DNA from: an uncultured Anaeroplasmataceae bacterium
Lineage (GTDB): Bacteria; Bacillota_I; Bacilli_A; Acholeplasmatales; Anaeroplasmataceae
Assembly: GCA_944325695.1 (NCBI GenBank)
Contig: CALVBA010000006.1
Location: 1 to 64,000 of the forward strand
Reading direction: 5' to 3'
DNA: 64,000 bases
Below the pieces are notes generated by a model. It was given only the letters and a program-made list of their open reading frames with translations, made no database searches and was not told where the DNA came from. Below, piece after piece: positions 1 through 9,377 of this stretch. The position numbers and the translations under genes were made by a program. Position 1 is the first letter of the stretch, and each line of letters starts with the position of its first letter.

Positions 1-533
1 AAACGATATTTATAAAAAATTCAAATTTAATAGATATCTAACAAATATAATCACAATTTAAGGGATTATTATAATTAATATTGTAATAAAATAAAAATTT
101 TTAATAGGTTATTGTATGATTTTATCACTTTATATTTTTTTAATAACTACTTTATCTATTTTTAAAAACGATTTAATTTTTAGTTTCGATTTTTATTAAT
201 ATCTTATAAAAAAGACTGTTTTAAGGAGATATATTATTTTTATATCGATATCGCAGTAAAAAATTATTATTATTTTTTACAAGTTTTACTTAAGATTAAA
301 AATTATATTTATTTAATTTATAATACTATTTGTCATCATATTACAAACGATTTGTTTTTTTAATTAAAAAAATGTCATAATATATAAAAAAATGATTAAA
401 TTGCGCTTATTTTTAATATTATATTTTTATTATTATAAATTTAATGCTTTATTTTAATTGATTATTAGAAAATCATATTAAACCGATAAACTTAATCATT
501 CTAATAATATCTATCAATTTGGCTTATTATAAC
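1..533. other. Gene-free AT-rich stretch
   Basis: About 530 bases of extremely AT-rich DNA. I see no open frame with a ribosome site, no tRNA or rRNA signature and no convincing promoter. Short A-rich words such as AAACGAT recur near 1, 168 and 346 but do not form a regular repeat. It may hold the distal end of an intergenic region whose gene lies left of the window. Confidence 0.5.
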
Positions 534-560
534 AAAAAACACCACATTGCTGCGGTGTTT
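534..560 (-). terminator. Intrinsic terminator after the 107-aa protein gene
   Basis: Read on the minus strand, AAACACC and GGTGTTT form a stem around a ten-base loop and run into a T-tract. It lies about 35 bases after the stop codon of the gene at 594-917. Confidence 0.8.
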
Positions 561-593
561 TCTCATTTATTGTTTATTTAGTTTAGCTCTAAG

Positions 594-917
594 TTATTCA
601 TTAATTAGTTCCACTTCATGAATTTCTTCAATTCTGATAATTTTTGTAATGTTTTTTTCTTTTTTATCTGAATGACAAGTTTCAATTTTAATCCATTCAT
701 CATCAGCATCTAATACCGTACCCTTAATATCAAATGCATTTTCTAATACTATCTTGCATTTCTTACCAACTAAGTCACTAATTAATCTTGCCATATAACT
801 ATCTCCTTTTTGTTTCTTTTCTAATTTCTTTATCTTTGCTTCAAGTTTTTTTACTTTAGAAGGATAAGACGAATAACAAAGTAAAAGTAATAAAGCAATA
901 AATCCCAACCACTCCAT
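594..917 (-). CDS. Small membrane-anchored protein with Sm-like C-terminal half
   Basis: I do not recognise a named family with certainty. The 107-residue protein has one N-terminal hydrophobic segment (about residues 2-18), a short Lys/Glu-rich coiled-coil stretch (20-38), then a compact beta-rich part with the pattern LVGKKCKIVLENAF..GTVLDADDEWIKI. That pattern resembles the small SH3/Sm-like barrels of short Bacillota proteins. The start ATG has a strong ribosome site (AAAGGGGAG). An internal Met at residue 42 could yield the barrel alone. It is a single gene with its own terminator, downstream of lepA. Function is unknown; a membrane-tethered regulatory or nucleic-acid-binding role would be a guess. 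Confidence 0.75.
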   Translation of the reverse strand: MEWLGFIALLLLLCYSSYPSKVKKLEAKIKKLEKKQKGDSYMARLISDLVGKKCKIVLENAFDIKGTVLDADDEWIKIETCHSDKKEKNITKIIRIEEIHEVELINE

Positions 918-994
918 TTGATCTCCCCTTTCAAAATAAAATTTATGTCATATTTAATATTACACTTAAAATGAGCTTTTTTCAACATTAATTA

Positions 995-1036
995 TGAAAA
1001 AATACCTCCAAAGTAAACATCATAATTAGAGGTATT
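995..1036 (-). terminator. Intrinsic terminator of lepA
   Basis: On the minus strand AATACCTC pairs with GAGGTATT across a 20-base loop and is followed by six T residues, about 60 bases past the lepA stop codon. Confidence 0.8.
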
Positions 1037-1093
1037 GATTCTTAAATTATTTTGTCTATTTTAGAAGTATCCTAGTAATTTTTTTATTTAATA

Positions 1094-2926
1094 TTAATCT
1101 TCGCTTGATAAAATTGCCATGAAAGCTTCTTGTGGCACTTCAACACTTCCGATAGCCTTCATTTTCTTTTTACCTTCTTTTTGTTTTTCTAACAGTTTTT
1201 TCTTACGGCTGATATCTCCACCATAACATTTTGCTAAAACATCTTTACGCATTGCTTTTATATCCGTTCTAGCAATAACTTTATTGTTAACTACCGCTTG
1301 TACTGGGACTTCAAACATCTGACGTGGAATCAAATCTTTTAGTTTTTCGCAAATAACTTTACCTCTTGCGTAAGCAAAATCTTTATGAACAATTAATGAT
1401 AAAGCATCTACTGGATCACCATTTAGACAAATATCCATTTTTTGTAATTTAGATTCTTTATAATCACCTAATTCATAATCAAATGATGCATATCCTTTTG
1501 TACCACTTTTTAAGCGATCAAAAAAATCATATACGATTTCTAATAATGGCATATCATAATGGATTAAAACACGTTTTTCTTCAATATATTGCATATCTAA
1601 AAATGTTCCACGTTTCTTTTGACATAGCTCCATAATGGCTCCTACATATTCTGATGGAGTCATAATTGTTGCTTTTACATAAGGCTCTTCAATCGATTTA
1701 ATCTTTTGAACAGGAGGCATCATACATGGATTATCTAATTGAATTTGTGTTCCATCTGTTAAATTAACTTTATATATAACTGATGGAGCAGTAGCAATTA
1801 ATTCAATTCCAAATTCACGTGAAATACGCTCTTGGATAATATCCATGTGTAATAATCCTAAAAATCCAGTTCTAAATCCAAATCCAAGGGCTTGAGATGT
1901 TTCTGGTTCATAAACTAATGAAGCATCACTTAATTTTAATTTATCTAAAGCATCTTTTAAATCATTATATTTGGAAGTATCAATTGGATATAATCCCGCA
2001 TAAACCATCGGATTTAATTTACGATATCCAGCAAGAGGGATTAATGACTCATTTTCAAGTGTTGTAATGGTATCTCCAACATGAACCGTATTAATATCTT
2101 TGATTGAAGCTGTAATAAATCCAACATCTCCAACAGTAAGATAATCTAATTTCTTTTCTTTAGGTGTTCTAACACCTAATTCAACTACTTCATACATGGC
2201 ATTTGTCGCCATCATTTTAATCGTATCTCCACGCTTAATAGTTCCATTTACAATACGCACTAAAGCAACAACTCCACGATATGGGTCAAATGCACTGTCA
2301 AAGATTAAAGCTTGAACTGGAGCTTGTGGGTCCCCTTTAGGTGGTTCAACTTTATGAACAATTTGTTCTAAAATTTCTTCAATACCAATTCCTACTTTTG
2401 CTGATGCTAAGACTGCATCATCTGCTGGAAGACCTATTACATCCTCAATTTCTTGCTTAACTACATCAGGTTGAGCACTTGGTAAATCAATTTTATTAAT
2501 TAATGGTAAAATTTCTAAATTATTATCTAAAGCTAAATAAACATTAGCTAATGTTTGCGCTTCAATTCCTTGAGCTGCATCAACAACTAAAATCGCTCCT
2601 TCACAAGCTGCTAAACTACGTGAAACTTCGTATGTAAAATCGACATGTCCTGGAGTATCGATTAGATGTAAGATATATTCTTCACCGTCTAAAGCTTTAT
2701 AATTTAGGGCTACGGCATTTAATTTAATCGTGATTCCACGTTCACGCTCTAAATCCATATTATCAAGTAATTGCTCTTTCATTTCGCGTTTTTCTAAAGC
2801 ATTACATTTTTCCAATATTCTATCTGCTAAAGTCGATTTCCCATGGTCAATATGGGCAATAATAGAAAAGTTTCTAATCTTTTTTTGTCGTTCCTTTAAT
2901 TTTTCATAAGGGATTTCAATGGCCAT
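1094..2926 (-). CDS. lepA: Elongation factor 4 (LepA), back-translocating GTPase
   Basis: Ribosome-bound translational GTPase that remodels or back-translocates elongating or initiating ribosomes. The 610 residues are full length. The P-loop AHIDHGKST is at 24-32, DTPGH at 90-94 and NKID at 144-147, followed by EF-G-like domains and the LepA-specific C-terminal domain ([22 protein letters not shown] near the end). It is cytosolic or loosely membrane-associated. The start has a ribosome site GAAAGGAATG, and a TATAAT box lies at 2950-2955 just upstream, with only a weak -35. It appears to be a single-gene unit between the rnpB terminator and its own terminator. Identity is certain from sequence. 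Confidence 0.98.
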   Translation of the reverse strand: MAIEIPYEKLKERQKKIRNFSIIAHIDHGKSTLADRILEKCNALEKREMKEQLLDNMDLERERGITIKLNAVALNYKALDGEEYILHLIDTPGHVDFTYEVSRSLAACEGAILVVDAAQGIEAQTLANVYLALDNNLEILPLINKIDLPSAQPDVVKQEIEDVIGLPADDAVLASAKVGIGIEEILEQIVHKVEPPKGDPQAPVQALIFDSAFDPYRGVVALVRIVNGTIKRGDTIKMMATNAMYEVVELGVRTPKEKKLDYLTVGDVGFITASIKDINTVHVGDTITTLENESLIPLAGYRKLNPMVYAGLYPIDTSKYNDLKDALDKLKLSDASLVYEPETSQALGFGFRTGFLGLLHMDIIQERISREFGIELIATAPSVIYKVNLTDGTQIQLDNPCMMPPVQKIKSIEEPYVKATIMTPSEYVGAIMELCQKKRGTFLDMQYIEEKRVLIHYDMPLLEIVYDFFDRLKSGTKGYASFDYELGDYKESKLQKMDICLNGDPVDALSLIVHKDFAYARGKVICEKLKDLIPRQMFEVPVQAVVNNKVIARTDIKAMRKDVLAKCYGGDISRKKKLLEKQKEGKKKMKAIGSVEVPQEAFMAILSSED

Positions 2927-2977
2927 AGTATCATTCCTTTCAAGTAATTATTATACAATATTTTGTTAAAAAATAAA

Positions 2978-3003
2978 AGAAAAAAAGCATACTAAGATGC
3001 TTT
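2978..3003 (-). terminator. Intrinsic terminator of rnpB
   Basis: On the minus strand AAAGCAT and ATGCTTT form a hairpin with a short loop, followed by a run of seven T. It lies just past the 3' end of the RNase P RNA. Confidence 0.85.
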
Positions 3004-3013
3004 TTTTTAATTA

Positions 3014-3364
3014 ATGTAATTTCTATAAGCCATGTTTTGTACCTTTAAAAGGCGGTAATCATCTATCTGTAAGAAAAAATCTTACCTTCCTTGTGGCTTC
3101 TTAATTCGCCCTTAGAAGTGCTCCTACCAAATTTGGATTACTAGCTTGAGGGGTTTACCGCGTTTCATTTTACTATTTCTAGTAACATCGTTTCTGTGGC
3201 ACTTTATGATCATCATCATGGTCAAAGACTTTAGACTAAGATCGCCGTCACCCAAAAGGTGCCTTAACTTATTGTTTCGTTAAGCACAAACACTACATTC
3301 ATCACAGAATGTGCTAGCATGGACTTTCCTAACATATAAATATGCTCGATTACCCAAAATTACT
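3014..3364 (-). ncRNA. rnpB: RNase P RNA, Bacillus type (class B)
   Basis: Catalytic RNA of ribonuclease P, which matures tRNA 5' ends with the RnpA protein. I recognise the conserved blocks on the minus strand: GGGTAATCG near the 5' end, GAGGAAAGTCC-like GGAAAGTCCATGCT, the AAAGTGCCACAG segment, AACGCGGTAAACCCCTC, the class-B CCAAATTTGGTAGG stretch, AGATAGATGATTACCGCC, and ACAAAACATGGCTTATAG near the 3' end. The two ends (GTAATTT and AAATTAC) pair to form P1, which sets the boundaries to within a few bases. The ACAAAACATGGC block and long P10.1/P5.1 layout match the Bacillus class. Confidence 0.96.
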
Positions 3365-3369
3365 AGTAT

Positions 3370-3397
3370 ATTATATCATTTTTTTATAATAATTCAA
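3370..3397 (-). promoter_or_regulatory. Sigma-A promoter of rnpB
   Basis: Minus-strand TTGAAT (3397-3392), 16-base spacer and TATAAT (3375-3370). The predicted start lies about 7 bases downstream, at the first base of P1. Confidence 0.8.
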
Positions 3398-3399
3398 TA

Positions 3400-4650
3400 T
3401 TAATTTGCAACTCTTATACGTTTTTTCAACTCTTCATAAATACTTTCTGTTTTTACAAAATAGCGGAAAATAGAAAGGATAATCATTATAATTACCATCG
3501 GTAATAAAACAATTTTATATGATGCAAAATTAATTGCTAAGCAAATTGCTGTGAGTGGCAATTTAGTAGTATAAGCAAAAAGTGATAACATCGATAATAA
3601 AATACATAAATATAAAACATCGTTAGACAGAAAAGGCATAAATAATTTATATATTAATGCCCCCGTAATTGCGCCAATAGCTAAAGTTGGAATCAAAAGA
3701 CCTCCACTAATTTTAGCATTTGCACAAATAATCGTTAAGAACAATTTTAATGTTAATAAAAACACAAGTACAGAAAAACTTATATTAAAAATATTTCGAT
3801 TTAATAAAAAGTTAATTGTATTAACGCCACCACCAACTTGGGATGGGATTAAAAAGCCTAAGGCAATAAAAATTAAAAAAATGAAAATTAATCTATTTTG
3901 GACAATATTATTAGTTTTATATTTATCTAAAAAATCTTTAAGGCTGATAATGCCTTTAATAAAAATTATTGAAATTAGTAATGTCATAATCGAAATTACA
4001 ATAATTATCAAATAATCTTGAAATAAAAAACCATTTTCTATATCGATTTCAATTATTTTATGATTATTAATTAATCTTGTAATAATAATGGCCGATAAAA
4101 CAGTAATAATCGTCTTAATAATTAAAATTACACTAAGTCCTTTTTTATATGAATTTTCAATTGTATAAACTATTCCAGCCAAAGGAGCAAGAAATGCACA
4201 ACCAAATCCCGCTCCCATGCTAGCTTTAATTGTATCTGTGTCATCATCTTTAAATATCTTATTAGTAATTAGTCCCAAACAAGCTCCCATCGTCGCTGAA
4301 GGACCTTCACTTCCAAGCGATAATCCAAAGAAAAATGCGATTAAACTATTTACAAAAATTGCTGGTAATGCTAAATAATATTTTAAATTCCACTTGTGTT
4401 CTACTGTTAGTTCTACATATGGTATTCCTGATCCAGCAACGCAAAATGCTTTTTTAGATATATAATTAGCAATAATAAATAAAATAACCGCTAATATGAC
4501 CATAAAAAGATAATTTAATGACGATGGATTATAATAGATATTTTGAGATAAATTATTTAATATTTGAGCTAGTCGTTGATATAATCCAATTATAACTCCG
4601 ATAATAACACCACTAAAGATAGTTTTTAAAACCATTTTTAGATATTTCAT
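3400..4650 (-). CDS. ClC-family chloride channel/transporter
   Basis: A 416-residue integral membrane protein of the ClC family (about 10-12 hydrophobic segments), with no C-terminal CBS domains. The selectivity motif GSGIP is at 73-77, the gating-glutamate motif GSEGP at 113-117 (Glu115 equals Glu148 of E. coli ClcA), and the AFLAPLAGI helix at 152-160. The inner proton-path position equal to E. coli Glu203 is Asn166 (sequence TIEN), while the preceding Glu is kept. In known ClC antiporters loss of this Glu weakens or changes proton coupling, so this may be a channel or an altered exchanger. A conserved SY near the C-terminus matches the central Tyr. It lies 25 bases downstream of the unknown gene at 4676 and may be co-transcribed with it; ribosome site GGGTGAG. 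Confidence 0.93.
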   Translation of the reverse strand: MKYLKMVLKTIFSGVIIGVIIGLYQRLAQILNNLSQNIYYNPSSLNYLFMVILAVILFIIANYISKKAFCVAGSGIPYVELTVEHKWNLKYYLALPAIFVNSLIAFFFGLSLGSEGPSATMGACLGLITNKIFKDDDTDTIKASMGAGFGCAFLAPLAGIVYTIENSYKKGLSVILIIKTIITVLSAIIITRLINNHKIIEIDIENGFLFQDYLIIIVISIMTLLISIIFIKGIISLKDFLDKYKTNNIVQNRLIFIFLIFIALGFLIPSQVGGGVNTINFLLNRNIFNISFSVLVFLLTLKLFLTIICANAKISGGLLIPTLAIGAITGALIYKLFMPFLSNDVLYLCILLSMLSLFAYTTKLPLTAICLAINFASYKIVLLPMVIIMIILSIFRYFVKTESIYEELKKRIRVAN

Positions 4651-4675
4651 ATTCTCACCCGTAAATTATACCCTA

Positions 4676-5758
4676 TTAAATTTGTAATGAGTTTAAATAT
4701 TCTAAAGCTTCTTTCTTTTCATTATCTATTTCATTTTTAGGAAACATTTTTTTCAATTTCTTAAAATCATCTTTAAAATTTAGATCTTTTTTCTTATCAT
4801 TTTTGATACTATCATTTAACGATGTAATAACATTATTAACATCATTAATTAATTTAGTTATATATAGTTTTTGTTTATCATCTTCAACTAAAAGATAACA
4901 TTTAGCAAGATTTTCGGCGATTTTAATATCTGTAGCTAATGTTTTTTCACTACTATTAGCATAAGTATTTTCCATTTTAGCGATGTGAATTAAATTAACC
5001 GCATCACTTAAATGCATTGTAACTGTTTTTAGTATTTTTTCAAGCTTAATTCTTTTTTTATTATTATTTAAAGTATTTAACAATTTATGTGCTTTATTTA
5101 AACGTTTAACCGCAATTTTTAAAGTGTTTGTAGTAAACGCAAAACGAATTATAATAATAATGAAAATAATACTTAACGGTACTGCAACTAATAAAAATAT
5201 TCTTTCTAATCCTAATACGACAATTAAATTCGATGAAAAAGAAACACGAATATCATTTACAACTGCACTGATACTGACATAATCTTTTTTTGCAATCGTA
5301 ATTATATTACTTGTTTCAGGCAATGTTTCTCCATTTACTTTCCATGTAACATCACTTAAAATTTCATCATAATCACCAGCTAAAAGCTTAAATTGCATCA
5401 TATCATCAATATCATCTAGTCTTTCAATGCGTAAGCGATCTAATTTTTCAACAATTTCAATATTATATTCTTGCATTAATATTTCATTATCAACATTATA
5501 GGCTAAGGTAAAACTAGCATCTCCAGCAGAAAGCATTGTAACATTAATCGTTAAAACATCCTCATCTAAAACAACTGATTTAGTTTCAGCAACATCTTCA
5601 TCATTATATAAAATAGTAAAATTAGTGCTATTTTCAGGGACATTAATCTCAATATCAAAAACTTTTTCATCTAAAATTGCGCAATATTTTAATGATTTTG
5701 CCTTAGCATTAATAAAGAATAATGGAATTAATAAAAATAAAACAAATAATTTGCGCAT
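4676..5758 (-). CDS. Unknown secreted-anchored protein partnered with MscS
   Basis: I do not recognise the family. The 360 residues begin with a clear signal peptide (MRKLFVLFLLIPLFFINAKA). An extracellular beta-rich domain of about 160 residues follows, with repeated V-x-V strands resembling Ig-like folds. Then comes a transmembrane helix (roughly residues 183-207) and a charged helical cytoplasmic tail of about 150 residues, likely coiled coil. The start codon is one base after the stop of the mscS-family gene, so the two are almost certainly translated together. An envelope-stress or tension-sensing partner of the channel is a possible role, but this is inference from position only. Confidence 0.8.
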   Translation of the reverse strand: MRKLFVLFLLIPLFFINAKAKSLKYCAILDEKVFDIEINVPENSTNFTILYNDEDVAETKSVVLDEDVLTINVTMLSAGDASFTLAYNVDNEILMQEYNIEIVEKLDRLRIERLDDIDDMMQFKLLAGDYDEILSDVTWKVNGETLPETSNIITIAKKDYVSISAVVNDIRVSFSSNLIVVLGLERIFLLVAVPLSIIFIIIIIRFAFTTNTLKIAVKRLNKAHKLLNTLNNNKKRIKLEKILKTVTMHLSDAVNLIHIAKMENTYANSSEKTLATDIKIAENLAKCYLLVEDDKQKLYITKLINDVNNVITSLNDSIKNDKKKDLNFKDDFKKLKKMFPKNEIDNEKKEALEYLNSLQI

Positions 5759-5759
5759 C

Positions 5760-6581
5760 TTATTGCTCCTTCTTTACATTGATATCGATTGTTTGATATG
5801 GAATACTGATTAATGCTTTATCAAACTCAGCTAAAACACCTTCCATAATATCATAATATACATCCCAATAATCAGCACGATTTACATAACAGCGAGCGAT
5901 AAATGTTAATGAACTTGCCGCATGAAACTTCAAACGACACATTGCATCTTGGTTTTTTAAAACACGTGGATGATTATTAATAACATTTAAAACTGTTTTT
6001 TTAACTAATTCAATATCACTTCCATAAGCTACGTCAAATGAAAAATCAACACGACGTGTAGTTCTTCCATTGTAATTGATAATATTTTCAGAAGTAATAT
6101 TACTATTTGGTACAATAATTTTTTTATTATCTGGAGTTGTTAGTTCAGTTGAAAGCATATTTATAGCAGAAACTGTTCCACTAATATCATTGATTTCAAC
6201 GAAATCACCTTCTTTAAATGGTTTTGTAAAGATTAATACAATACCATTTGCTAAGTTTGAAAGTGAACCTTGAACAGCTAAACCAATTGCTAAACCTCCA
6301 GTTGCTAAAATAGTAACAAAACTTGCCATTGGAATACCAATTACATCTGCAATTAAGAACATATAAACAACATATAATAAGAATTTAACAATCGAAAAAA
6401 TAAAAGTACACACCGTATTATCTAGTGGGCTACGATAAATAAAACGTTTAATAATTTTAATAGCAATTTTTAAAACGATAAATCCTAATATGATGATAGA
6501 AAGACCTCTTAAGAAATTCCATCCAAAATTAACTAACCAGTTTTCAATGGCATTTAATGCCTTTAATAATTCTTCTTTCAT
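5760..6581 (-). CDS. MscS-family small-conductance mechanosensitive channel
   Basis: A tension-gated membrane channel that releases osmolytes on hypo-osmotic shock. It has 273 residues, with three N-terminal hydrophobic helices. The pore helix is Gly/Ala-rich (FVTILATGGLAIGLAVQGSL), followed by the signature SNLANGIVLIFTKPFKEGD and the beta-domain motif VPNSNI, then the alpha/beta C-terminal cage. Length matches E. coli MscS and B. subtilis YkuT. The ribosome site AAGGAAAGG precedes the ATG. It lies 15 bases past the pnp terminator and is coupled to the unknown gene 4676-5758 by a one-base gap. Confidence 0.96.
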   Translation of the reverse strand: MKEELLKALNAIENWLVNFGWNFLRGLSIIILGFIVLKIAIKIIKRFIYRSPLDNTVCTFIFSIVKFLLYVVYMFLIADVIGIPMASFVTILATGGLAIGLAVQGSLSNLANGIVLIFTKPFKEGDFVEINDISGTVSAINMLSTELTTPDNKKIIVPNSNITSENIINYNGRTTRRVDFSFDVAYGSDIELVKKTVLNVINNHPRVLKNQDAMCRLKFHAASSLTFIARCYVNRADYWDVYYDIMEGVLAEFDKALISIPYQTIDINVKKEQ

Positions 6582-6596
6582 GATTTAATCCTTTCC

Positions 6597-6622
6597 TTAA
6601 AAAAGAACACAAATTGTGTTCT
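6597..6622 (-). terminator. Intrinsic terminator overlapping the pnp stop codon
   Basis: AGAACACAATTTGTGTTCT is a perfect palindrome on the minus strand, followed by six T. Its first base pairs use part of the pnp TAG stop codon. Confidence 0.88.
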
Positions 6623-8771
6623 AGTTTTTATTTTCTTCTTTTACTAAAGCATCTTTTCTTGATAAATCAATACGTCCTTTTTCATCAATACCAATACATT
6701 TAACGATGATTTGATCACCAACTGATACGACATCTTCGCATTTTTCAACACGTTTACTATCAAGTTTAGAAATATGGACTAACCCTTCGCATCCTTCCCA
6801 TAACTCGCAGAAACAACCGAATTTTTCAATGCGAACTACTTTAGCTTGATAAATTTCGCCAACTTTAGCTTCACGAACAATAATTTCAATCTTATTAATA
6901 GCTTTGTTAATAACATCCATACTAGAATGCATTACAAAAACACGACCATCTTGCTCAATATCAATTTTTACATTGTCACACTCTTCGATAATCTTAGTGA
7001 TAACTTTTCCACCAGCTCCAATAACATCTTTAATTTTGTCTGGTTCAATTTTAATCATACGAACTTTTGGTGCATGAATTGATAATTCACTACGATATGC
7101 TGGAATTGTATTTAACATATGGTCTAAAATTTCTAAACGTCCTTTTTTAGCTTGAGCTAACGCTTCTTTTAAAATTTGGGCTTTAATTCCACGAATTTTG
7201 ATATCCATTTGTAAAGCAGTAATTCCATCTTTAGTACCAGCTACTTTAAAATCCATATCTCCTAAGTGGTCTTCCATTCCTTGAATATCAGTTAAAACAG
7301 TATAATCAGTTTCTGAGGTTTGAATTAATCCCATGGCAATTCCTGCTACAGGTGCTTTAATTGGAACTCCAGCAGCCATTAATGACATACATCCTGCACA
7401 AATAGATGCTTGTGATGATGAACCGTTTGATTCTAAAATTTCTGAAACTACACGAATTGAATATGGAAATTCATCTTCACTTGGAATGACTTGTAATAAA
7501 GCTCTTTCTCCTAAAGCTCCATGTCCAATTTCACGTCTACCAGGTGATGAATATCTTCCTGTTTCCCCAACTGAGAAAGCAGGGAAATTGTAATGTAACA
7601 TAAATCTTTTTGTCGATTCATCTTTTAAACCATCAATAATTTGGTTATCTGATAGCGAACCTAATGTCGTTACTGATAAACTTTGTGTTTGTCCACGTGT
7701 AAAAAGAGCTGAACCATGAGTACGTGGTAAAACATCTACCCGACTAGAAAGTGGACGAATTTCATCGCATTTTCTGCCATCAGGACGAACCTTATCTTCA
7801 GCAATTAAACGACGTACCTCTGTATGTAAAATATCATCTAAAGTGTGTTTAACATTTGTTAAATATGTTTTTTGCGCTTCAGTATCTAACACTTTTACGC
7901 CTTCTACTTCCATGAAAAAAGCTTTTTTACCGAAATGTTCTAATGTATCTTCATTAATTTTATCAATCGCGGCATAGCGTTCAAGCTTATCAACGATTTT
8001 AATCGCTTGTACTAATTTATCAAAAGCATATTCACGAACTAATGCATCAACTTCCTTATCAACTTCAAATAATGAAACTTCCATCTTTTCTTTGGCAATT
8101 TCATTAGCAATTTGAATTTGAATTTCACATAATTTTTTAATTTCTTCATGTCCAAACATCAATGCTTCAAACATATCTTCTTCAGATACTTGCTTAGCAC
8201 CAGCTTCAACCATGTTAATTGCATCTTTAGTTCCGGCAACTGTTAAATTAATATCTGATTGTTCAAGTTCTTCAGGTGTAGGATTGCAAACAAATTGTCC
8301 ATTAACACGTCCAACAATAACCCCTGCAATTGGTCCTTCAAATGGAATATCAGAGATCATTAACGCTAATGATGATCCAAACATTGCCGCCATTTCTGGT
8401 GTACATTGAGGATCGCTTGACATTACCGTATTAACAATTTGTACTTCATTGCGGAATCCTTCAGCAAATAAAGGACGAATTGGTCGGTCAATTAAGCGAC
8501 TTGTTAAGGTTTCATGTTCACTTGGACGCCCTTCTCTTCTTAAAAATCCTCCCGGAATTTTCCCAGCTGCATATAGTTTTTCTTGATATAAAACCATTAA
8601 TGGGAAAAAGTCAGCTTGTGATGGTTCGTTAACCGCACAAACCGCAGATAAAACACTTGATTCACCGTAAGTAATCATTACAGCACCATTGGCTTGTTTT
8701 GCTAATTCGCCAGATTCAACGATTAACTTTCTACCAGCCCAATCAAACTCATAACGTTTGTATTCACTCAT
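6621..8771 (-). CDS. pnp: Polynucleotide phosphorylase
   Basis: A 3'-to-5' phosphorolytic exoribonuclease of the RNA degradosome. The 716 residues carry two RNase PH-like domains with the alpha-helical linker, the catalytic second-half core ([19 protein letters not shown]), then KH (about 571-630, GxxG loop as GAGG) and S1 (about 636-706) RNA-binding domains. It is full length, cytosolic and trimeric in the family. It follows rpsO, as in most bacteria. A TATAAT box at 8829-8834 suggests its own promoter in addition to any read-through past the rpsO terminator. The ribosome site AAAAGGAGAAG is strong. Confidence 0.98.
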   Translation of the reverse strand: MSEYKRYEFDWAGRKLIVESGELAKQANGAVMITYGESSVLSAVCAVNEPSQADFFPLMVLYQEKLYAAGKIPGGFLRREGRPSEHETLTSRLIDRPIRPLFAEGFRNEVQIVNTVMSSDPQCTPEMAAMFGSSLALMISDIPFEGPIAGVIVGRVNGQFVCNPTPEELEQSDINLTVAGTKDAINMVEAGAKQVSEEDMFEALMFGHEEIKKLCEIQIQIANEIAKEKMEVSLFEVDKEVDALVREYAFDKLVQAIKIVDKLERYAAIDKINEDTLEHFGKKAFFMEVEGVKVLDTEAQKTYLTNVKHTLDDILHTEVRRLIAEDKVRPDGRKCDEIRPLSSRVDVLPRTHGSALFTRGQTQSLSVTTLGSLSDNQIIDGLKDESTKRFMLHYNFPAFSVGETGRYSSPGRREIGHGALGERALLQVIPSEDEFPYSIRVVSEILESNGSSSQASICAGCMSLMAAGVPIKAPVAGIAMGLIQTSETDYTVLTDIQGMEDHLGDMDFKVAGTKDGITALQMDIKIRGIKAQILKEALAQAKKGRLEILDHMLNTIPAYRSELSIHAPKVRMIKIEPDKIKDVIGAGGKVITKIIEECDNVKIDIEQDGRVFVMHSSMDVINKAINKIEIIVREAKVGEIYQAKVVRIEKFGCFCELWEGCEGLVHISKLDSKRVEKCEDVVSVGDQIIVKCIGIDEKGRIDLSRKDALVKEENKN

Positions 8772-8828
8772 CTTGTACTTCTCCTTTTACAAATATATTT
8801 ATTACTATTTCTTATCCATGTCTTTATT

Positions 8829-8857
8829 ATTATATCATCTTTTATCGATAATAAAAA
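8829..8857 (-). promoter_or_regulatory. Possible pnp promoter
   Basis: A consensus TATAAT (minus strand, 8834-8829) lies 60 bases before the pnp start. The -35 at 17 bases (TTTTTA) is poor, so the assignment is tentative. Confidence 0.45.
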
Positions 8858-8946
8858 CAGTATTTTTGAATTATTATCCTAGGATTTTGTTTTTTATATC
8901 AAAAAAGTTTCTTTTATGATAATATTTTTTATAAAAATTGGCATAA

Positions 8947-8979
8947 AATAAAAAGATGCCGACATAAAATGTCCGCATC
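8947..8979 (-). terminator. Intrinsic terminator of rpsO
   Basis: On the minus strand GATGC-G-GACAT and ATGTC-G-GCATC form a ten-pair stem with one G/G mismatch and a TTT loop, followed by TTTTTATTTTA. Confidence 0.88.
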
Positions 8980-8988
8980 ATGTTCAAA

Positions 8989-9258
8989 CTATCTTCTTAA
9001 TCCTAATTTAGCGATTAAAGCTGCATATCTTTCAGGATTGTCGTTTTTTAAATATTTTGATAAAGAACGACGAGTACCAACTTTGATTAATAATCCTCTT
9101 TTTGAACTATAATCATGTGGGTGTTTAGCTAAGTGAGCATTTAAATCGTTGATTTCAGCTGTTAAAATAGCGATTTGTACATCTGCTGACCCAGTATCTC
9201 CTTCTTTAATTGCAAATTCTTTGATAATTTGTTGTTTTCTTTCTTTTGATAAAGCCAT
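8989..9258 (-). CDS. rpsO: 30S ribosomal protein uS15
   Basis: Binds the central domain of 16S rRNA early in small-subunit assembly. The 89 residues have the typical four-helix pattern, with [11 protein letters not shown], a [16 protein letters not shown] segment and the C-terminal [12 protein letters not shown]. It has a strong ribosome site (AAAAGGAGAAA), its own sigma-A promoter and an 80-base leader, suggesting the usual S15 autoregulation. Neighbours ribF upstream and pnp downstream match the common Bacillota order. Confidence 0.98.
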   Translation of the reverse strand: MALSKERKQQIIKEFAIKEGDTGSADVQIAILTAEINDLNAHLAKHPHDYSSKRGLLIKVGTRRSLSKYLKNDNPERYAALIAKLGLRR

Positions 9259-9340
9259 GTCAAATTTCTCCTTTTATAATATAATTTTGTCTCGATATTC
9301 AATGAAAATCGTTGGAGTATCGATTATCTTTGAATTCGAC
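9259..9340 (-). promoter_or_regulatory. Structured 5' leader of rpsO, candidate S15 operator
   Basis: The roughly 80-base untranslated leader can form TCGATA/TATCGA around a 20-base loop, and alternatively TGTC/GACA with ATTC/GAAT as an outer stem. The two foldings share bases. In several bacteria S15 represses its own mRNA by binding such a leader. I see the complementarity; its function is inferred. Confidence 0.45.
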
Positions 9341-9346
9341 ATTTTT

Positions 9347-9375
9347 ATTATAACATCATATTATATTAATTGCAA
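9347..9375 (-). promoter_or_regulatory. Sigma-A promoter of rpsO
   Basis: Minus-strand TTGCAA (9375-9370), a 17-base spacer and TATAAT (9352-9347), with transcription predicted to start near 9340. Confidence 0.85.
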
Positions 9376-9377
9376 CA

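Noticed and set aside
1-533. Replication origin or tRNA cluster in the AT-rich left edge
   Set aside because: No DnaA-box-like TTATCCACA series and no cloverleaf pattern.
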